The position numbers were made by a program, and so were the translations under genes. Under the pieces are notes generated by a model. That model was not told where the DNA came from and made no database searches. It saw only the letters and a program-made list of their open reading frames with translations. DNA of 13,045 nucleotides from JBBDYQ01 sp035553855. GTDB lineage: Bacteria; Actinomycetota; Thermoleophilia; Solirubrobacterales; Thermoleophilaceae. The stretch is taken from NCBI GenBank assembly GCA_035553855.1, contig DATMJO010000095.1:1-13045 (forward strand). Direction: 5' to 3'. This document shows positions 1-6,830 of the stretch, piece by piece (position 1 is the first letter of the stretch; the number at the start of each line of letters is the position of its first letter).

Positions 1-538
1 AGGGCGGGATGTCGTCGGCCTCCGGGAGGGGCTTCGCCTCTGCGGCGCGCTGGGTCGCCTCGAACAGCGCCTGGGTGCCGGTGAGCGGGGTGTTCGCGGC
101 GGCAAGGCCCTCCGGCCCGACCGCGCCCGCTTCGCCGAGCACCTTCGAGTCCTCGCCGACCACGTTCGGCTCCCAGTCGTAGAACTGGAGCTGCGCGGTG
201 GTGCCGACCTGCTCGATGGCCCGCTCGGCGTTGTCCACGTCGGGGAGGCCGACGGAGATCTGGTTCGAGCCCGCCCGCTGGATCTCGGGCTCCGACACGC
301 CGAGCGTGTCCGTGCGCTTGCGGATCGTGTCGATCGCGTCGTCGAGCGCCTGCGGGGTGACCTCCGGGACCTTGGGCGTGGCCCGGCCCTCGTAGACGAG
401 CTCGACCCCGCCCTTCAGGTCCAATCCGAGGCGCGTGGCCTTGGAGAACGGCGCGCCCGGGACGACGAGCAAAAGCGACAGCGTCAGCAGCGCCAGTACC
501 GTCGCGATGATCGCGAAGTTGCGCCGGCGGGCGGTCAC
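1..538 (-). CDS. secD: Protein translocase subunit SecD, N-terminal part (runs off the left edge)
   Basis: SecD is a membrane subunit of the SecDF complex, which uses the proton motive force to help pull exported proteins across the membrane after SecA/SecYEG. About 179 codons are visible on the minus strand, starting at a GTG (536-538). The N-terminus begins MTARRRNFAIIATVL, with a positively charged start, one membrane helix at about residues 8-27, and then the family hallmark RLGLDLKGGVELVYEG (residues about 37-52). After this comes the start of the first periplasmic domain (TPQALDDAIDTIRKRTDTLG). The start codon overlaps the stop of the upstream PAS-protein gene as GTGA, so translation is probably coupled. 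There is no clear Shine-Dalgarno sequence, which fits coupling. The rest of secD, and probably secF, should lie beyond base 1. The family call is very secure. Confidence 0.95.
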   Translation of the reverse strand, partial: MTARRRNFAIIATVLALLTLSLLLVVPGAPFSKATRLGLDLKGGVELVYEGRATPKVPEVTPQALDDAIDTIRKRTDTLGVSEPEIQRAGSNQISVGLPDVDNAERAIEQVGTTAQLQFYDWEPNVVGEDSKVLGEAGAVGPEGLAAANTPLTGTQALFEATQRAAEAKPLPEADDIPP

Positions 539-984
539 GAGGTTCTCGGGGTGAGGACGAGCAACAGGCCGCCGTCCTCGTCGTAGGCCGGGAAGATGTC
601 GGCTACCGCGGGCTCGGGCCGGTCTCCCTCGGCGTGGACGGTCACGGGTTTCTGCTGGACGCGAACGCCCCATTCGAGCACCGTCTCGATGTGGTCCTCC
701 CCGCTCTCGAACTCGAGCCCGAGCACGTCCTTGATCGGCCGCCCCATCACGTCGGTGTCACCGAGGCCGGTGAGCTCGCGCGTCCCACGGCCCGCTCCGA
801 TGACGCGGGCCTCGGAGTCGCATACGAAGAACGCGGCGTTGGGCGCCGGGTAGTAGTCGTCGAGCAGCTCGAACAGGAAGCCGAACCCGCATTTCGCGCA
901 GCCGCGCGGCTGGTTGCGGAAGCCCTGGGTGCGCTCCTGGGAGAGCGATCGGTCCCCGCAGTTCGGGCAGATGAAGTTCGGCAT
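535..984 (-). CDS. Small zinc-ribbon plus PAS-domain protein, coupled to secD
   Basis: This 149-residue cytoplasmic protein has two recognisable parts. The N-terminus carries a probable zinc ribbon with two CxxC knuckles (C6/C9 and C29/C32, the second reading CAKCGFGF). The remainder, about residues 43-146, looks like a single PAS sensor domain: it opens with YYPAPNAAFFVCDSEARVIG, contains TGLGDTDVMGRPIKDVLGL, and ends in a strand reading GGLLLVLTP. There is no kinase, cyclase or DNA-binding output domain, so it may act through a partner or as a small redox or ligand sensor; this is inference. Its stop overlaps the secD start by four bases (GTGA at 535-538). Many bacteria have yajC just before secD, but this protein has no YajC-like membrane helix. 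ATG at 984 is preceded by a TACCCT box (993-998) rather than a Shine-Dalgarno sequence. The PAS assignment is by pattern only. Confidence 0.8.
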   Translation of the reverse strand: MPNFICPNCGDRSLSQERTQGFRNQPRGCAKCGFGFLFELLDDYYPAPNAAFFVCDSEARVIGAGRGTRELTGLGDTDVMGRPIKDVLGLEFESGEDHIETVLEWGVRVQQKPVTVHAEGDRPEPAVADIFPAYDEDGGLLLVLTPRTS

Positions 985-992
985 CGGTCGGA

Positions 993-998
993 AGGGTA
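993..998 (-). promoter_or_regulatory. Possible -10 box for a leaderless PAS-secD transcript
   Basis: TACCCT fits the TANNNT pattern and lies eight bases before the ATG at 984. Transcription would then begin at or very near the start codon. No convincing -35 hexamer is seen. The 985-1098 gap separates this gene from the divergent dipZ-like gene and contains nothing else that I recognise. Confidence 0.35.
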
Positions 999-1098
999 GG
1001 AGGTCACGCGCCCGGGCGGCTCCGCCCTCGGGACGAGGGCACAGACGACGGCGCTGTTGTAACGGAATCTCAATGTTCGCCTGAAATCATCGGGCCCC

Positions 1099-2826
1099 TT
1101 GGTCCTGTTGATCGCATTCGCTCTCGTCGCGGGAGTGGGGACCGCTTTCTCGCCGTGCGTCCTGCCGGTACTGCCCGTCGCCCTGACCGCGGGTGCGAGC
1201 GGGGGGCGCCGCCGGCCGCTCGGGGTGGCGGCGGGGCTCGCCGTCTCGCATACGTTCGCGCTCGTCGCGCTCGTCTACGTGATCGCGGCCTTCGGGCTGC
1301 CGGACGATATCGCGAGGACCTTCGCGGTGGCGGTGCTGATCGTGTTCGGCGTGTTCCTGATCGTGCCGGTGCTCGCCGCGCGGCTCGAGGCGCTGCTCAC
1401 GCGCCTCGCGCCGCGCCACCCCCGGCTGCGCGAGGGCGACGGCTTCTGGTCCGGCTTCGGGATCGGCACCGGCCTGGGCTTCGTCTACGCCCCGTGCGCG
1501 GGCCCGATCCTGGCCGGCGTCCTGACGGTGTCGGCCTCGCAGGACTTCACGGCCGGGCGCCTTTCGGTCGCGATCGCCTACGGCATCGGCTCCGCCGTCG
1601 GCGTCTACGCGATCATGCTTGGAGGACGTGGCCTGCTCACCCGCCTCGCCCCGCAGAGCGGCAGGCTCCAGCGGGCGATGGGCGTGGTCATGGTCGTCGT
1701 AGCCGTCCTGATCTCGTTCGGCGTGGACACCCGCGTCCAGACCGCGATCGCCAGCGACCTCCCGTCCTTCCTCGTGAACCCGACCGAGCGGCTCGAGGAC
1801 TCGGTCCGCGAGGACGCCGCCGCGGTCCGGGGCGGCGGAGCGGCGGAGGAGCGCGGAAAGACCGAGGCCGAGGAGGGCCTCGACCTCCCCGTGATCGCGG
1901 GCGCCCCCGAGTTCCGGGGCAACCAGCGCTGGTTCAACACCGAGGACGGCAGACCCCTGACGCTGCGCGAGCTGCGCGGGCGCGTCGTCCTGATCGACTT
2001 CTGGACCTACACCTGCATCAACTGCATTCGCACCTTCCCCCACCTCAAGGCGTGGGACCGGCGCTACCGCGACCGGGGACTCACGATCGTCGGCGTCCAC
2101 ACGCCGGAGTTCGCCTTCGAGCGGAAGGCCTCGAACGTCGCGCGGGCGATCCGCCAGTCCGGCCTCCGCTACCCGGTCGCCCAGGACAACGACTTCGCCA
2201 CCTGGGAGGCTTACGGCAACCAGTTCTGGCCCGCCAAGTACCTCATCGACGCGAAGGGACAGGTGCGCTACACCCACTTCGGCGAGGGCGAGTACGACAC
2301 CACGGAGAAGGCCATCCGCTCGCTGCTCGCCGAAGCCGGTGAGGAGCGCCTCGGCCCGAGGGCGAAGGCGCGAGCCGACTCGGCGGCCGATGCCGTGTCC
2401 ACTCCCGAGACCTACTTCGGCTCGCTGCGCTCCGAGCGCGGGCGCTGGGCCGAGCCGCTGGTGGACGGGCGGCGCGTCTTCCCGCCGCCGGGCGCCCTCG
2501 GCGACGACGAGTTCGCCCTGCGCGGCGAGTTCACGATCGACGGCGAATCCGCCACATCGGGTGAGACCGCCGCGGTCGCCCTTCGCTTCGGCGCGCGCCG
2601 GGTCTTCCTCGTGATGCACGGCAACGGACGCGCGCGTGACGTCCGCGTGCTGCTCGACGGCAAGCCGATCCCGGACTCACTGGCGGGCGAGGACGTGCGG
2701 GACGGAGTCCTCAGGGTGCGCGAGCAGCGCCTCTACCGGATCGTGGACCTGCCGGGCGTCGAGCGCCGCGACCTGCGGCTCGAGCTCCCGCCCGGGGTCT
2801 CGGCGTTCGCCTTCACGTTCGGCTGA
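1099..2826 (+). CDS. dipZ: DipZ-like thiol-disulfide protein: CcdA-type membrane domain + thioredoxin + C-terminal beta domain
   Basis: This 575-residue protein carries reducing equivalents across the membrane to extracytoplasmic thiols. Residues 1-220 form a CcdA/DsbD-like bundle of about six helices, with the two expected redox cysteines in FSPCVLPVLP (C20) and YAPCAGPIL (C133). After a charged linker (about 220-260) comes a TlpA-like thioredoxin domain with the active site WTYTCINCIR (C306, C309) and the typical VGVHTPEFAFE segment. The last 150 residues begin PETYFGSLRSERG and match the beta-rich C-terminal domain found in mycobacterial DipZ. No ATG or GTG is available in frame between the upstream stop at 1060 and the first helix, so a TTG start at 1099 is proposed; no Shine-Dalgarno sequence is seen. 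The stop lies 7 bases from the convergent ruvB stop. Family call strong, start uncertain, exact substrate unknown. Confidence 0.9.
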   Translation: MVLLIAFALVAGVGTAFSPCVLPVLPVALTAGASGGRRRPLGVAAGLAVSHTFALVALVYVIAAFGLPDDIARTFAVAVLIVFGVFLIVPVLAARLEALLTRLAPRHPRLREGDGFWSGFGIGTGLGFVYAPCAGPILAGVLTVSASQDFTAGRLSVAIAYGIGSAVGVYAIMLGGRGLLTRLAPQSGRLQRAMGVVMVVVAVLISFGVDTRVQTAIASDLPSFLVNPTERLEDSVREDAAAVRGGGAAEERGKTEAEEGLDLPVIAGAPEFRGNQRWFNTEDGRPLTLRELRGRVVLIDFWTYTCINCIRTFPHLKAWDRRYRDRGLTIVGVHTPEFAFERKASNVARAIRQSGLRYPVAQDNDFATWEAYGNQFWPAKYLIDAKGQVRYTHFGEGEYDTTEKAIRSLLAEAGEERLGPRAKARADSAADAVSTPETYFGSLRSERGRWAEPLVDGRRVFPPPGALGDDEFALRGEFTIDGESATSGETAAVALRFGARRVFLVMHGNGRARDVRVLLDGKPIPDSLAGEDVRDGVLRVREQRLYRIVDLPGVERRDLRLELPPGVSAFAFTFG

Positions 2827-2833
2827 TCGAGAG

Positions 2834-3874
2834 CTAGAAGAGGCTGCCGGCGCCCTGGGGCGGCTCGACGCCGAGGTGCGCGAACGCGGCCCGGGTGGCG
2901 ATCCGCCCGCGCGGGGTCCGCTGGATGAACCCCTGCTGGAGCAGGTAGGGCTCGTACACGTCCTCGAGCGTGTCCTCCTCCTCGCTGACGGCCACCGCGA
3001 GCGTGGAGAGGCCGACCGGGCCACCGCCGAACTTCTCGCAGATGGCGCGCAGGATCTCGCGATCGAGCCGGTCCAGCCCGGCGGCGTCCACCTCCAGGAG
3101 ATCGAGCGCCTCGGCCGCGACGGCCGCGTCGATGTGTCCCGCCCCGCGGACCTCCGCGTAGTCGCGGACGCGCTTCAGCAGGCGGTTGGCGACGCGCGGC
3201 GTGCCGCGCGAGCGCTCGGCGATCGCCCGGGCGCCGGCCGTGTCGATCTCGATCTCGAGGATGCCCGCGCTCCGCTCGACGATCGTGGCGAGGTCGTCGG
3301 GGCCATAGAGGTCGAGGCGGAAACTGACGCCGAAGCGGTCTCGGAGCGGCGTGGAGATGAGCCCGGCGCGGGTGGTGGCGCCCACGAGCGTGAACTGCGG
3401 CAGGTCGATCGTGATGACCCTGGCCCCCGCCCCCTGGCCGACGGTGATCGGCAGCTGGCGGTCCTCCATCGCCGGGTAGAAGGTCTCCTCGAGCGCGCGC
3501 GGCAGGCGGTGGATCTCGTCGATGAAGAAGACCGAGCGCGGCTCGAGCGCCGTGAGGTAGGCCGCCACGTCGCCCTTTCGCTCGAGCGCCGGGCCGGCCG
3601 TCTGCACGAACGGCACCTCGAGCTCGGCCGCGACGATCTGAGCCAGGGAGGTCTTGCCGAGGCCGGGCGGGCCGGCGAGCAGGACGTGGTCGAGCGCCTC
3701 GCCGCGCGTCCGCGCCGCCTGGACGAAGACGGCGAGCTGGTCGCGCACCGCCGCCTGGCCCACGAAGTCCGGCAGGCGCCTCGGCCGCAGCGAGCGGTCG
3801 AGGTCCTGGTCCTCCTCGCGCGGGATCGCGTCCTGGAGGCGCTCGACTCCGGGCGTGCGGATGCCCTCGCTCAC
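2834..3874 (-). CDS. ruvB: Holliday junction branch-migration ATPase RuvB
   Basis: RuvB is the AAA+ motor that, loaded by RuvA, drives branch migration of Holliday junctions during recombination repair. The 346-residue length is typical. Visible motifs are the Walker A loop GPPGLGKTS (68-76), Walker B FFIDEIHR (116-123), the sensor segment GATTRAG (165-171), the arginine-finger region LRDRFG (177-182), and the C-terminal winged-helix domain containing KFGGGPVGLSTLA (281-293) and the EPYLLQQGFIQRTPRGR signature (308-324). The GTG start at 3874 overlaps the ruvA stop as GTGA, with an AAGGG about nine bases upstream. It is the last gene of the ruvCAB unit and ends next to the convergent dipZ-like gene, with no visible intrinsic terminator between them. 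Confidence 0.98.
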   Translation of the reverse strand: MSEGIRTPGVERLQDAIPREEDQDLDRSLRPRRLPDFVGQAAVRDQLAVFVQAARTRGEALDHVLLAGPPGLGKTSLAQIVAAELEVPFVQTAGPALERKGDVAAYLTALEPRSVFFIDEIHRLPRALEETFYPAMEDRQLPITVGQGAGARVITIDLPQFTLVGATTRAGLISTPLRDRFGVSFRLDLYGPDDLATIVERSAGILEIEIDTAGARAIAERSRGTPRVANRLLKRVRDYAEVRGAGHIDAAVAAEALDLLEVDAAGLDRLDREILRAICEKFGGGPVGLSTLAVAVSEEEDTLEDVYEPYLLQQGFIQRTPRGRIATRAAFAHLGVEPPQGAGSLF

Positions 3875-4446
3875 GAGCGGGAGCCCTTGAGCGCAGCGGC
3901 GATCAGGTCCTCGGCGGTCTCGCCGCTCGCCGTGTCGAGCAGTCCGTCGGCCTCCTGCGGCGTGAAGCCGAGGCCGACGAGGCCCTCACGCGCGATCGCC
4001 CTCGGATCGTCCGAGCGGGTGATGCGGATGTCGTCCGCGATGGCGCCGCCCACCTTCTCGCGCAGCTCCACGATGATTCGCTCGGCCGTGCGCTTGCCGA
4101 TGCCGGGCACGGCCTGGAAGCGCGCCGCGTCGCCGCTCGCGATTGCGGTGAGCAGCTCGCGCGGAGGCCCCCCGGACAGGACGGCGAGGGCGACCTTCGG
4201 CCCCACGCTCTGGACGCCGATCAGCATCAGGAACAGCTCGCGCTCCTCCTCGCTCGCGAAGCCGTAGAGGTTGATGCCGTCGTCGCGAAGGACGAGGTGG
4301 GCGTGGAGCGAGCAGTCGCGTCCCGCGGCTGGGACGTTCTTGAGGGTCTCCGCAGAGACCGCGAGCCGGTAGCCCACGCCCGAGGCCTCGATGACCACGT
4401 GGTCGGGGCGGCGGACCGTGACGCGCCCCGCGACCGAGGCGATCAC
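3871..4446 (-). CDS. ruvA: Holliday junction DNA helicase subunit RuvA
   Basis: RuvA tetramers bind four-way DNA junctions and position RuvB rings. The 191-residue protein has the three expected parts. An N-terminal OB-fold opens IASVAGRVTVRRPDHVVIEA and includes the junction-proximal LHAHLVLRDDGINLYGF. Two helix-hairpin-helix motifs follow (VQSVGPKVALAVLS and VPGIGKRTAERIIVEL). A C-terminal helical domain (REGLVGLGFTPQEADGLL) contacts RuvB. The open frame extends upstream into ruvC, but the family start is the GTG at 4446, which overlaps the ruvC stop as GTGA and has GAGGT six bases upstream. Expression with ruvC and ruvB from one mRNA is very likely. Confidence 0.97.
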   Translation of the reverse strand: MIASVAGRVTVRRPDHVVIEASGVGYRLAVSAETLKNVPAAGRDCSLHAHLVLRDDGINLYGFASEEERELFLMLIGVQSVGPKVALAVLSGGPPRELLTAIASGDAARFQAVPGIGKRTAERIIVELREKVGGAIADDIRITRSDDPRAIAREGLVGLGFTPQEADGLLDTASGETAEDLIAAALKGSRS

Positions 4447-4934
4447 GCGAGCACCTCGCGCAGCCCCGCGCCGTTCGCGTGACAGATCGCCACGGCGAGG
4501 GCGTCGGCGGCGTGGTCGGGTTGCGGCGGCTCGGGCAGCCGCAGCAGAGCCCCCACCATGCGCTGCACCTGGTCCTTGCCCGCGGCGCCGGAGCCGCAGA
4601 CGGCCTGCTTCACGGCCTGGGGCGTGTAGGAGAAGCACGGGATGCCCGCGAGACCAGCCGAGAGCATCACCGCGCCGCGGGCCTGGCCCACCGCGAAGGC
4701 GGTGCGCGCATTCGTCCCGAAGAAGATGTCCTCGATCGCGATCGCGGCCGGGCGGTGCTCGGCGATCAGCTCGCACACGCGGGCGTGGATGCGGGCGAGG
4801 CGCCGCTCGAGCGTCTCGGCCGGAGCGGTCGAGATCACGCCGCCGTCGAGCGCCGCGAGATCCTGCCCGCGGGAGAGCACCACGCCGAAGCCCGTATTGG
4901 CGGTACCGGGATCGATGCCGAGAACGACCACCAC
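4443..4934 (-). CDS. ruvC: Crossover junction endodeoxyribonuclease RuvC
   Basis: RuvC cuts Holliday junctions symmetrically, using two metal ions in an RNase H-like fold. The protein is about 163 residues. It starts with LGIDPGTANTGFGVV (first catalytic Asp) and continues with AIAIEDIFFGTNARTAFAVG (catalytic Glu), the YTPQAVKQAVCGSGAAGKDQ segment and the C-terminal DHAADALAVAICHAN carrying the last catalytic acid. The open frame continues well upstream, but that extension is low-complexity Ser/Arg and overlaps the preceding gene. Tandem GTG codons at 4934 and 4931 are the plausible starts, and the family N-terminus does not distinguish them. It lies 40 bases downstream of the small membrane-protein gene on the same strand and overlaps ruvA by four bases, so it is probably the second gene of a four-gene transcript. 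Confidence 0.95.
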   Translation of the reverse strand: MVVVLGIDPGTANTGFGVVLSRGQDLAALDGGVISTAPAETLERRLARIHARVCELIAEHRPAAIAIEDIFFGTNARTAFAVGQARGAVMLSAGLAGIPCFSYTPQAVKQAVCGSGAAGKDQVQRMVGALLRLPEPPQPDHAADALAVAICHANGAGLREVLA

Positions 4935-4974
4935 GCGCTGGATTCTGCGCCTCGGCCCGGATGCCTCCGCGCGC

Positions 4975-5352
4975 TCACTTCGGGGCGATCGACGGCCCGG
5001 GCCCGGCGAAGCCGAAGAACCAGACGCTGAAGCCGACGATCGCGAACGCCGCCGTGACGACCAGAACCCGCTCCAGGACGGACGTCGGCCGCTCCGAAAG
5101 GCCACGCGCCTCCCGCAGTTCCTCGTGCTTGCGGTTGAGCCAGGCGAGCACGCCGGCGATCAGGACCACGGAGACGACGACCCCGACCATCATCACGACG
5201 AGCGCGGTGCTCAGGTCGCCGGTGGAGCCCTGGACCTGGGAGCCGATCCAGAGCCAGCCGCCCGGCACGCCGACCCAGAGGACCAGGCTGCCGAGCACCA
5301 TGATCAGGACGATCAGCGCCCCGCTGGCGCCCATCCGCATCAGTTCCCGCAT
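4975..5352 (-). CDS. Small three-helix membrane protein upstream of ruvC, function unknown
   Basis: I do not recognise this 125-residue protein. It has three clear membrane helices: about residues 10-30 (ASGALIVLIMVLGSLVLWVG), 49-70 (TALVVMMVGVVVSVVLIAGVLA) and 95-115 (VLVVTAAFAIVGFSVWFFGF). A charged segment (LNRKHEELREARG) follows the second helix, and the tail is short and proline-rich. The ATG at 5352 is chosen because it has a TACGGT box seven bases upstream (5360-5365) and because the longer open frame would run into the divergent tetR gene. It reads in the same direction as ruvC, 40 bases away, so the RuvABC genes may depend on its promoter. The divergent TetR-family regulator and a shared inverted repeat suggest it is the regulator's target. 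No efflux or transport motif is visible. Confidence 0.8.
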   Translation of the reverse strand: MRELMRMGASGALIVLIMVLGSLVLWVGVPGGWLWIGSQVQGSTGDLSTALVVMMVGVVVSVVLIAGVLAWLNRKHEELREARGLSERPTSVLERVLVVTAAFAIVGFSVWFFGFAGPGPSIAPK

Positions 5353-5359
5353 GACGGGA

Positions 5360-5389
5360 ACCGTAGACAGCCCCCGCTGTCTGTAGATT
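5360..5389. promoter_or_regulatory. Divergent promoters with a TetR-type operator palindrome
   Basis: Between the membrane-protein ATG (5352, minus) and the tetR ATG (5396, plus) there are only 43 bases. They hold a perfect inverted repeat, AGACAGC-CCCC-GCTGTCT (5365-5382). It is bordered on the left by TACGGT on the minus strand (5360-5365), seven bases before the membrane-protein ATG, and on the right by TAGATT on the plus strand (5384-5389), six bases before the tetR ATG. Both boxes fit TANNNT -10 elements of leaderless transcripts. A TetR dimer bound here would block both promoters. No good -35 hexamers are visible. Confidence 0.65.
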
Positions 5390-5395
5390 CGAGCC

Positions 5396-5995
5396 ATGGC
5401 CGCCACCGAGACCAGCCACCCCGTCCCTCCGCGCCTCGACGTCGAGGAGCGCCGCCGCCAGCTCATCGCGATCGGCGGCGAGCTCTTCTCCCGCCGCTCC
5501 TTCGACGGGATCTCGATCGACGAGATCGCCGACGCCGCGGGCATCTCCAAGGGGCTGCTCTACCACTACTTCCCCAGCAAGCGGCACTTCTACGTCGCCA
5601 CGATCAGCGCGGCGGCGGACCGGCTGGTCGCCGCGGCCACCGGAGGTGAGGCCGCCACCTCGGAGGACCCCCTGAGGGCCGGCATCGATGCCTACCTCGA
5701 CTACGTCGAGGAGCACGAGCAGGGCTACGTGATGCTCATGCAGGGGGGGATCGGCTCCGACGGCGAGGTCAGGGCGATCGTGGACGCGACTCGCGACCGC
5801 TTCGTCCGCCGCATCCTCGGAGGCGACGACCGCGGGCCGGCCATGGCGCTGGCGGTGCGCGGCTGGATCGGCTTCGTCGAGGGCGCCACGCTCCACTGGC
5901 TGGAGGACCGCGCCGTCGGGCGGGAGACCCTGCGGGAGCTGTTCGCAGGCTCGCTTGCCGCCGCGGTCGCGCAGGCCGAGCGCCTCGAGCGCTAG
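5396..5995 (+). CDS. TetR/AcrR-family transcriptional regulator
   Basis: This 199-residue repressor-type protein has a classical N-terminal TetR DNA-binding domain (about 16-65): RRRQLIAIGGELFSRRSFDG, followed by the helix-turn-helix ISIDEIADAAGISKGLLYHYFPSK (39-62; recognition helix includes KGLLYHYF). The C-terminal helical domain (about 70-199) binds an unknown ligand. It includes AGIDAYLDYVEEHEQGYVML and a WIGFVEGATLHWLED segment typical of actinobacterial TetR proteins. It is divergent from the small membrane-protein gene, with a palindromic operator candidate between them, so autoregulation and control of that gene (and possibly of ruvCAB behind it) are likely. The TAG stop overlaps the convergent yebC stop in a shared CTAG (5992-5995). 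The ligand cannot be guessed. Confidence 0.92.
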   Translation: MAATETSHPVPPRLDVEERRRQLIAIGGELFSRRSFDGISIDEIADAAGISKGLLYHYFPSKRHFYVATISAAADRLVAAATGGEAATSEDPLRAGIDAYLDYVEEHEQGYVMLMQGGIGSDGEVRAIVDATRDRFVRRILGGDDRGPAMALAVRGWIGFVEGATLHWLEDRAVGRETLRELFAGSLAAAVAQAERLER

Positions 5996-6744
5996 CCGGC
6001 GGCGGCGCGCTCCAGCACTTCGGCGTCGGCGTCGAAGTTGGCGTGGACCGAGTCGACGTCGTCGTGCTCCTCGAGCGCCTCGAGCAGCCGCAGCAGCTTC
6101 CCGACGCCCTCCTCGTCCACCTCGACCCGGTTCGTGGGCCGCTGGACGAGCTCCGCGGACTCCAGATCGACACCCGCGTCGGCCAGCGCCATGCGCACGG
6201 CGTGGAGGTCGGAGGCGTCGGTGACGATCTCCAGCACGTCGCCGTCGGCGGCGATGTCCTCGGCGCCGGCGTCGACGGCGGGCATCAGGTCGTCCTCGGA
6301 GTAGCGGCTCGCGTCGACGACGATCGAGCCCTTCTTCTCGAAGATCCAGGCCACCGACCCCGGCTCGCCGAGGCTTCCCCCGAACTTGGAGAACGTGTGG
6401 CGGACCTCCGAGCCGGTGCGGTTGCGGTTGTCCGTGAGCGCCTCGACCATGACCGCGACGCCGCCCGGGGCGTAGCCCTCGTAGACGACGGACTCGATCG
6501 CGGCGGCGTCCGAGTCGGCCCCCGTGCCCTTCGCGATGGCCCGCTCGATGTTGTCCTTGGGCATGCTCGCGTCCTTCGCCTTCTGGACCGCGAGGGCGAG
6601 CGCGGGGTTGGCCTCGGGGTCTCCCCCGCCGTCACGCGCGGCGACGGTGATCGCCCGGACGAGCTTCGTGAAGTGCGCCCCGCGGCGCGCGTCGACGATC
6701 TTCTTCTTGTGCTTGATCGACGCCCATTTGGAGTGGCCGGCCAT
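5992..6744 (-). CDS. yebC: YebC/PmpR-family protein (DUF28), probable transcription or translation factor
   Basis: This 250-residue protein has the nearly invariant family start MAGHSKWASIKHKKKIVDAR, followed by RGAHFTKLVRAITVAAR and the signatures DNIERAIAKGTG, YEGYAPGGVAVMVEALTDN and SKFGGSLGEPGSVAWIFEKKG. Family members have been described as DNA-binding regulators, and more recently some have been linked to easing ribosome stalling; which role applies here is unknown. The start is the ATG at 6744; the open frame extends further upstream but without family similarity. A TAGACT box (6752-6757) seven bases upstream suggests a leaderless mRNA. The gene is commonly found near ruvCAB and, in actinobacteria, near pdxST, as here. 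The acidic C-terminus (LLRLLEALEEHDDVDSVHAN) is typical. Confidence 0.96.
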   Translation of the reverse strand: MAGHSKWASIKHKKKIVDARRGAHFTKLVRAITVAARDGGGDPEANPALALAVQKAKDASMPKDNIERAIAKGTGADSDAAAIESVVYEGYAPGGVAVMVEALTDNRNRTGSEVRHTFSKFGGSLGEPGSVAWIFEKKGSIVVDASRYSEDDLMPAVDAGAEDIAADGDVLEIVTDASDLHAVRMALADAGVDLESAELVQRPTNRVEVDEEGVGKLLRLLEALEEHDDVDSVHANFDADAEVLERAAAG

Positions 6745-6751
6745 GGGCGTG

Positions 6752-6757
6752 AGTCTA
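6752..6757 (-). promoter_or_regulatory. Probable -10 box of yebC
   Basis: TAGACT lies seven bases before the yebC ATG and fits TANNNT, with no Shine-Dalgarno sequence between. The hexamer 17 bases upstream (TTTCCC on the minus strand) is only a weak -35. The arrangement suggests a leaderless transcript. Confidence 0.45.
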
Positions 6758-6795
6758 GGGACCGCCCGGCGGCAGGGAAACCGTCGCGGAGTGCG

Positions 6796-6823
6796 TTCAG
6801 GGACGCCGCGCACCGGGTACACG
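6796..6823 (+). promoter_or_regulatory. Possible promoter of the 59-codon small ORF
   Basis: TTCAGG (6796-6801) and TACACG (6818-6823) are separated by 16 bases, and TACACG lies seven bases before the ATG at 6831. Both hexamers are imperfect, but the spacing to ATG matches the other leaderless-type starts in this window. It lies back to back with the yebC promoter in an 86-base gap. Confidence 0.3.
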
Positions 6824-6830
6824 GCGGCCC

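Noticed and set aside
1087..2619. A 510-codon minus-strand open frame opposite the dipZ-like gene
   Set aside because: The product is Arg/Asp/Gly-rich with no fold signature, whereas the plus strand encodes clear CcdA and thioredoxin motifs.
2636..4267. A 543-codon plus-strand open frame opposite ruvB and ruvA
   Set aside because: It is a mirror of ruvBA, which have full sets of family motifs; the antisense product has none.
4835..5896. A 353-codon minus-strand frame covering tetR and the membrane-protein gene
   Set aside because: It is antisense to a clear TetR protein and in a different frame from the three-helix protein; no motif is seen.
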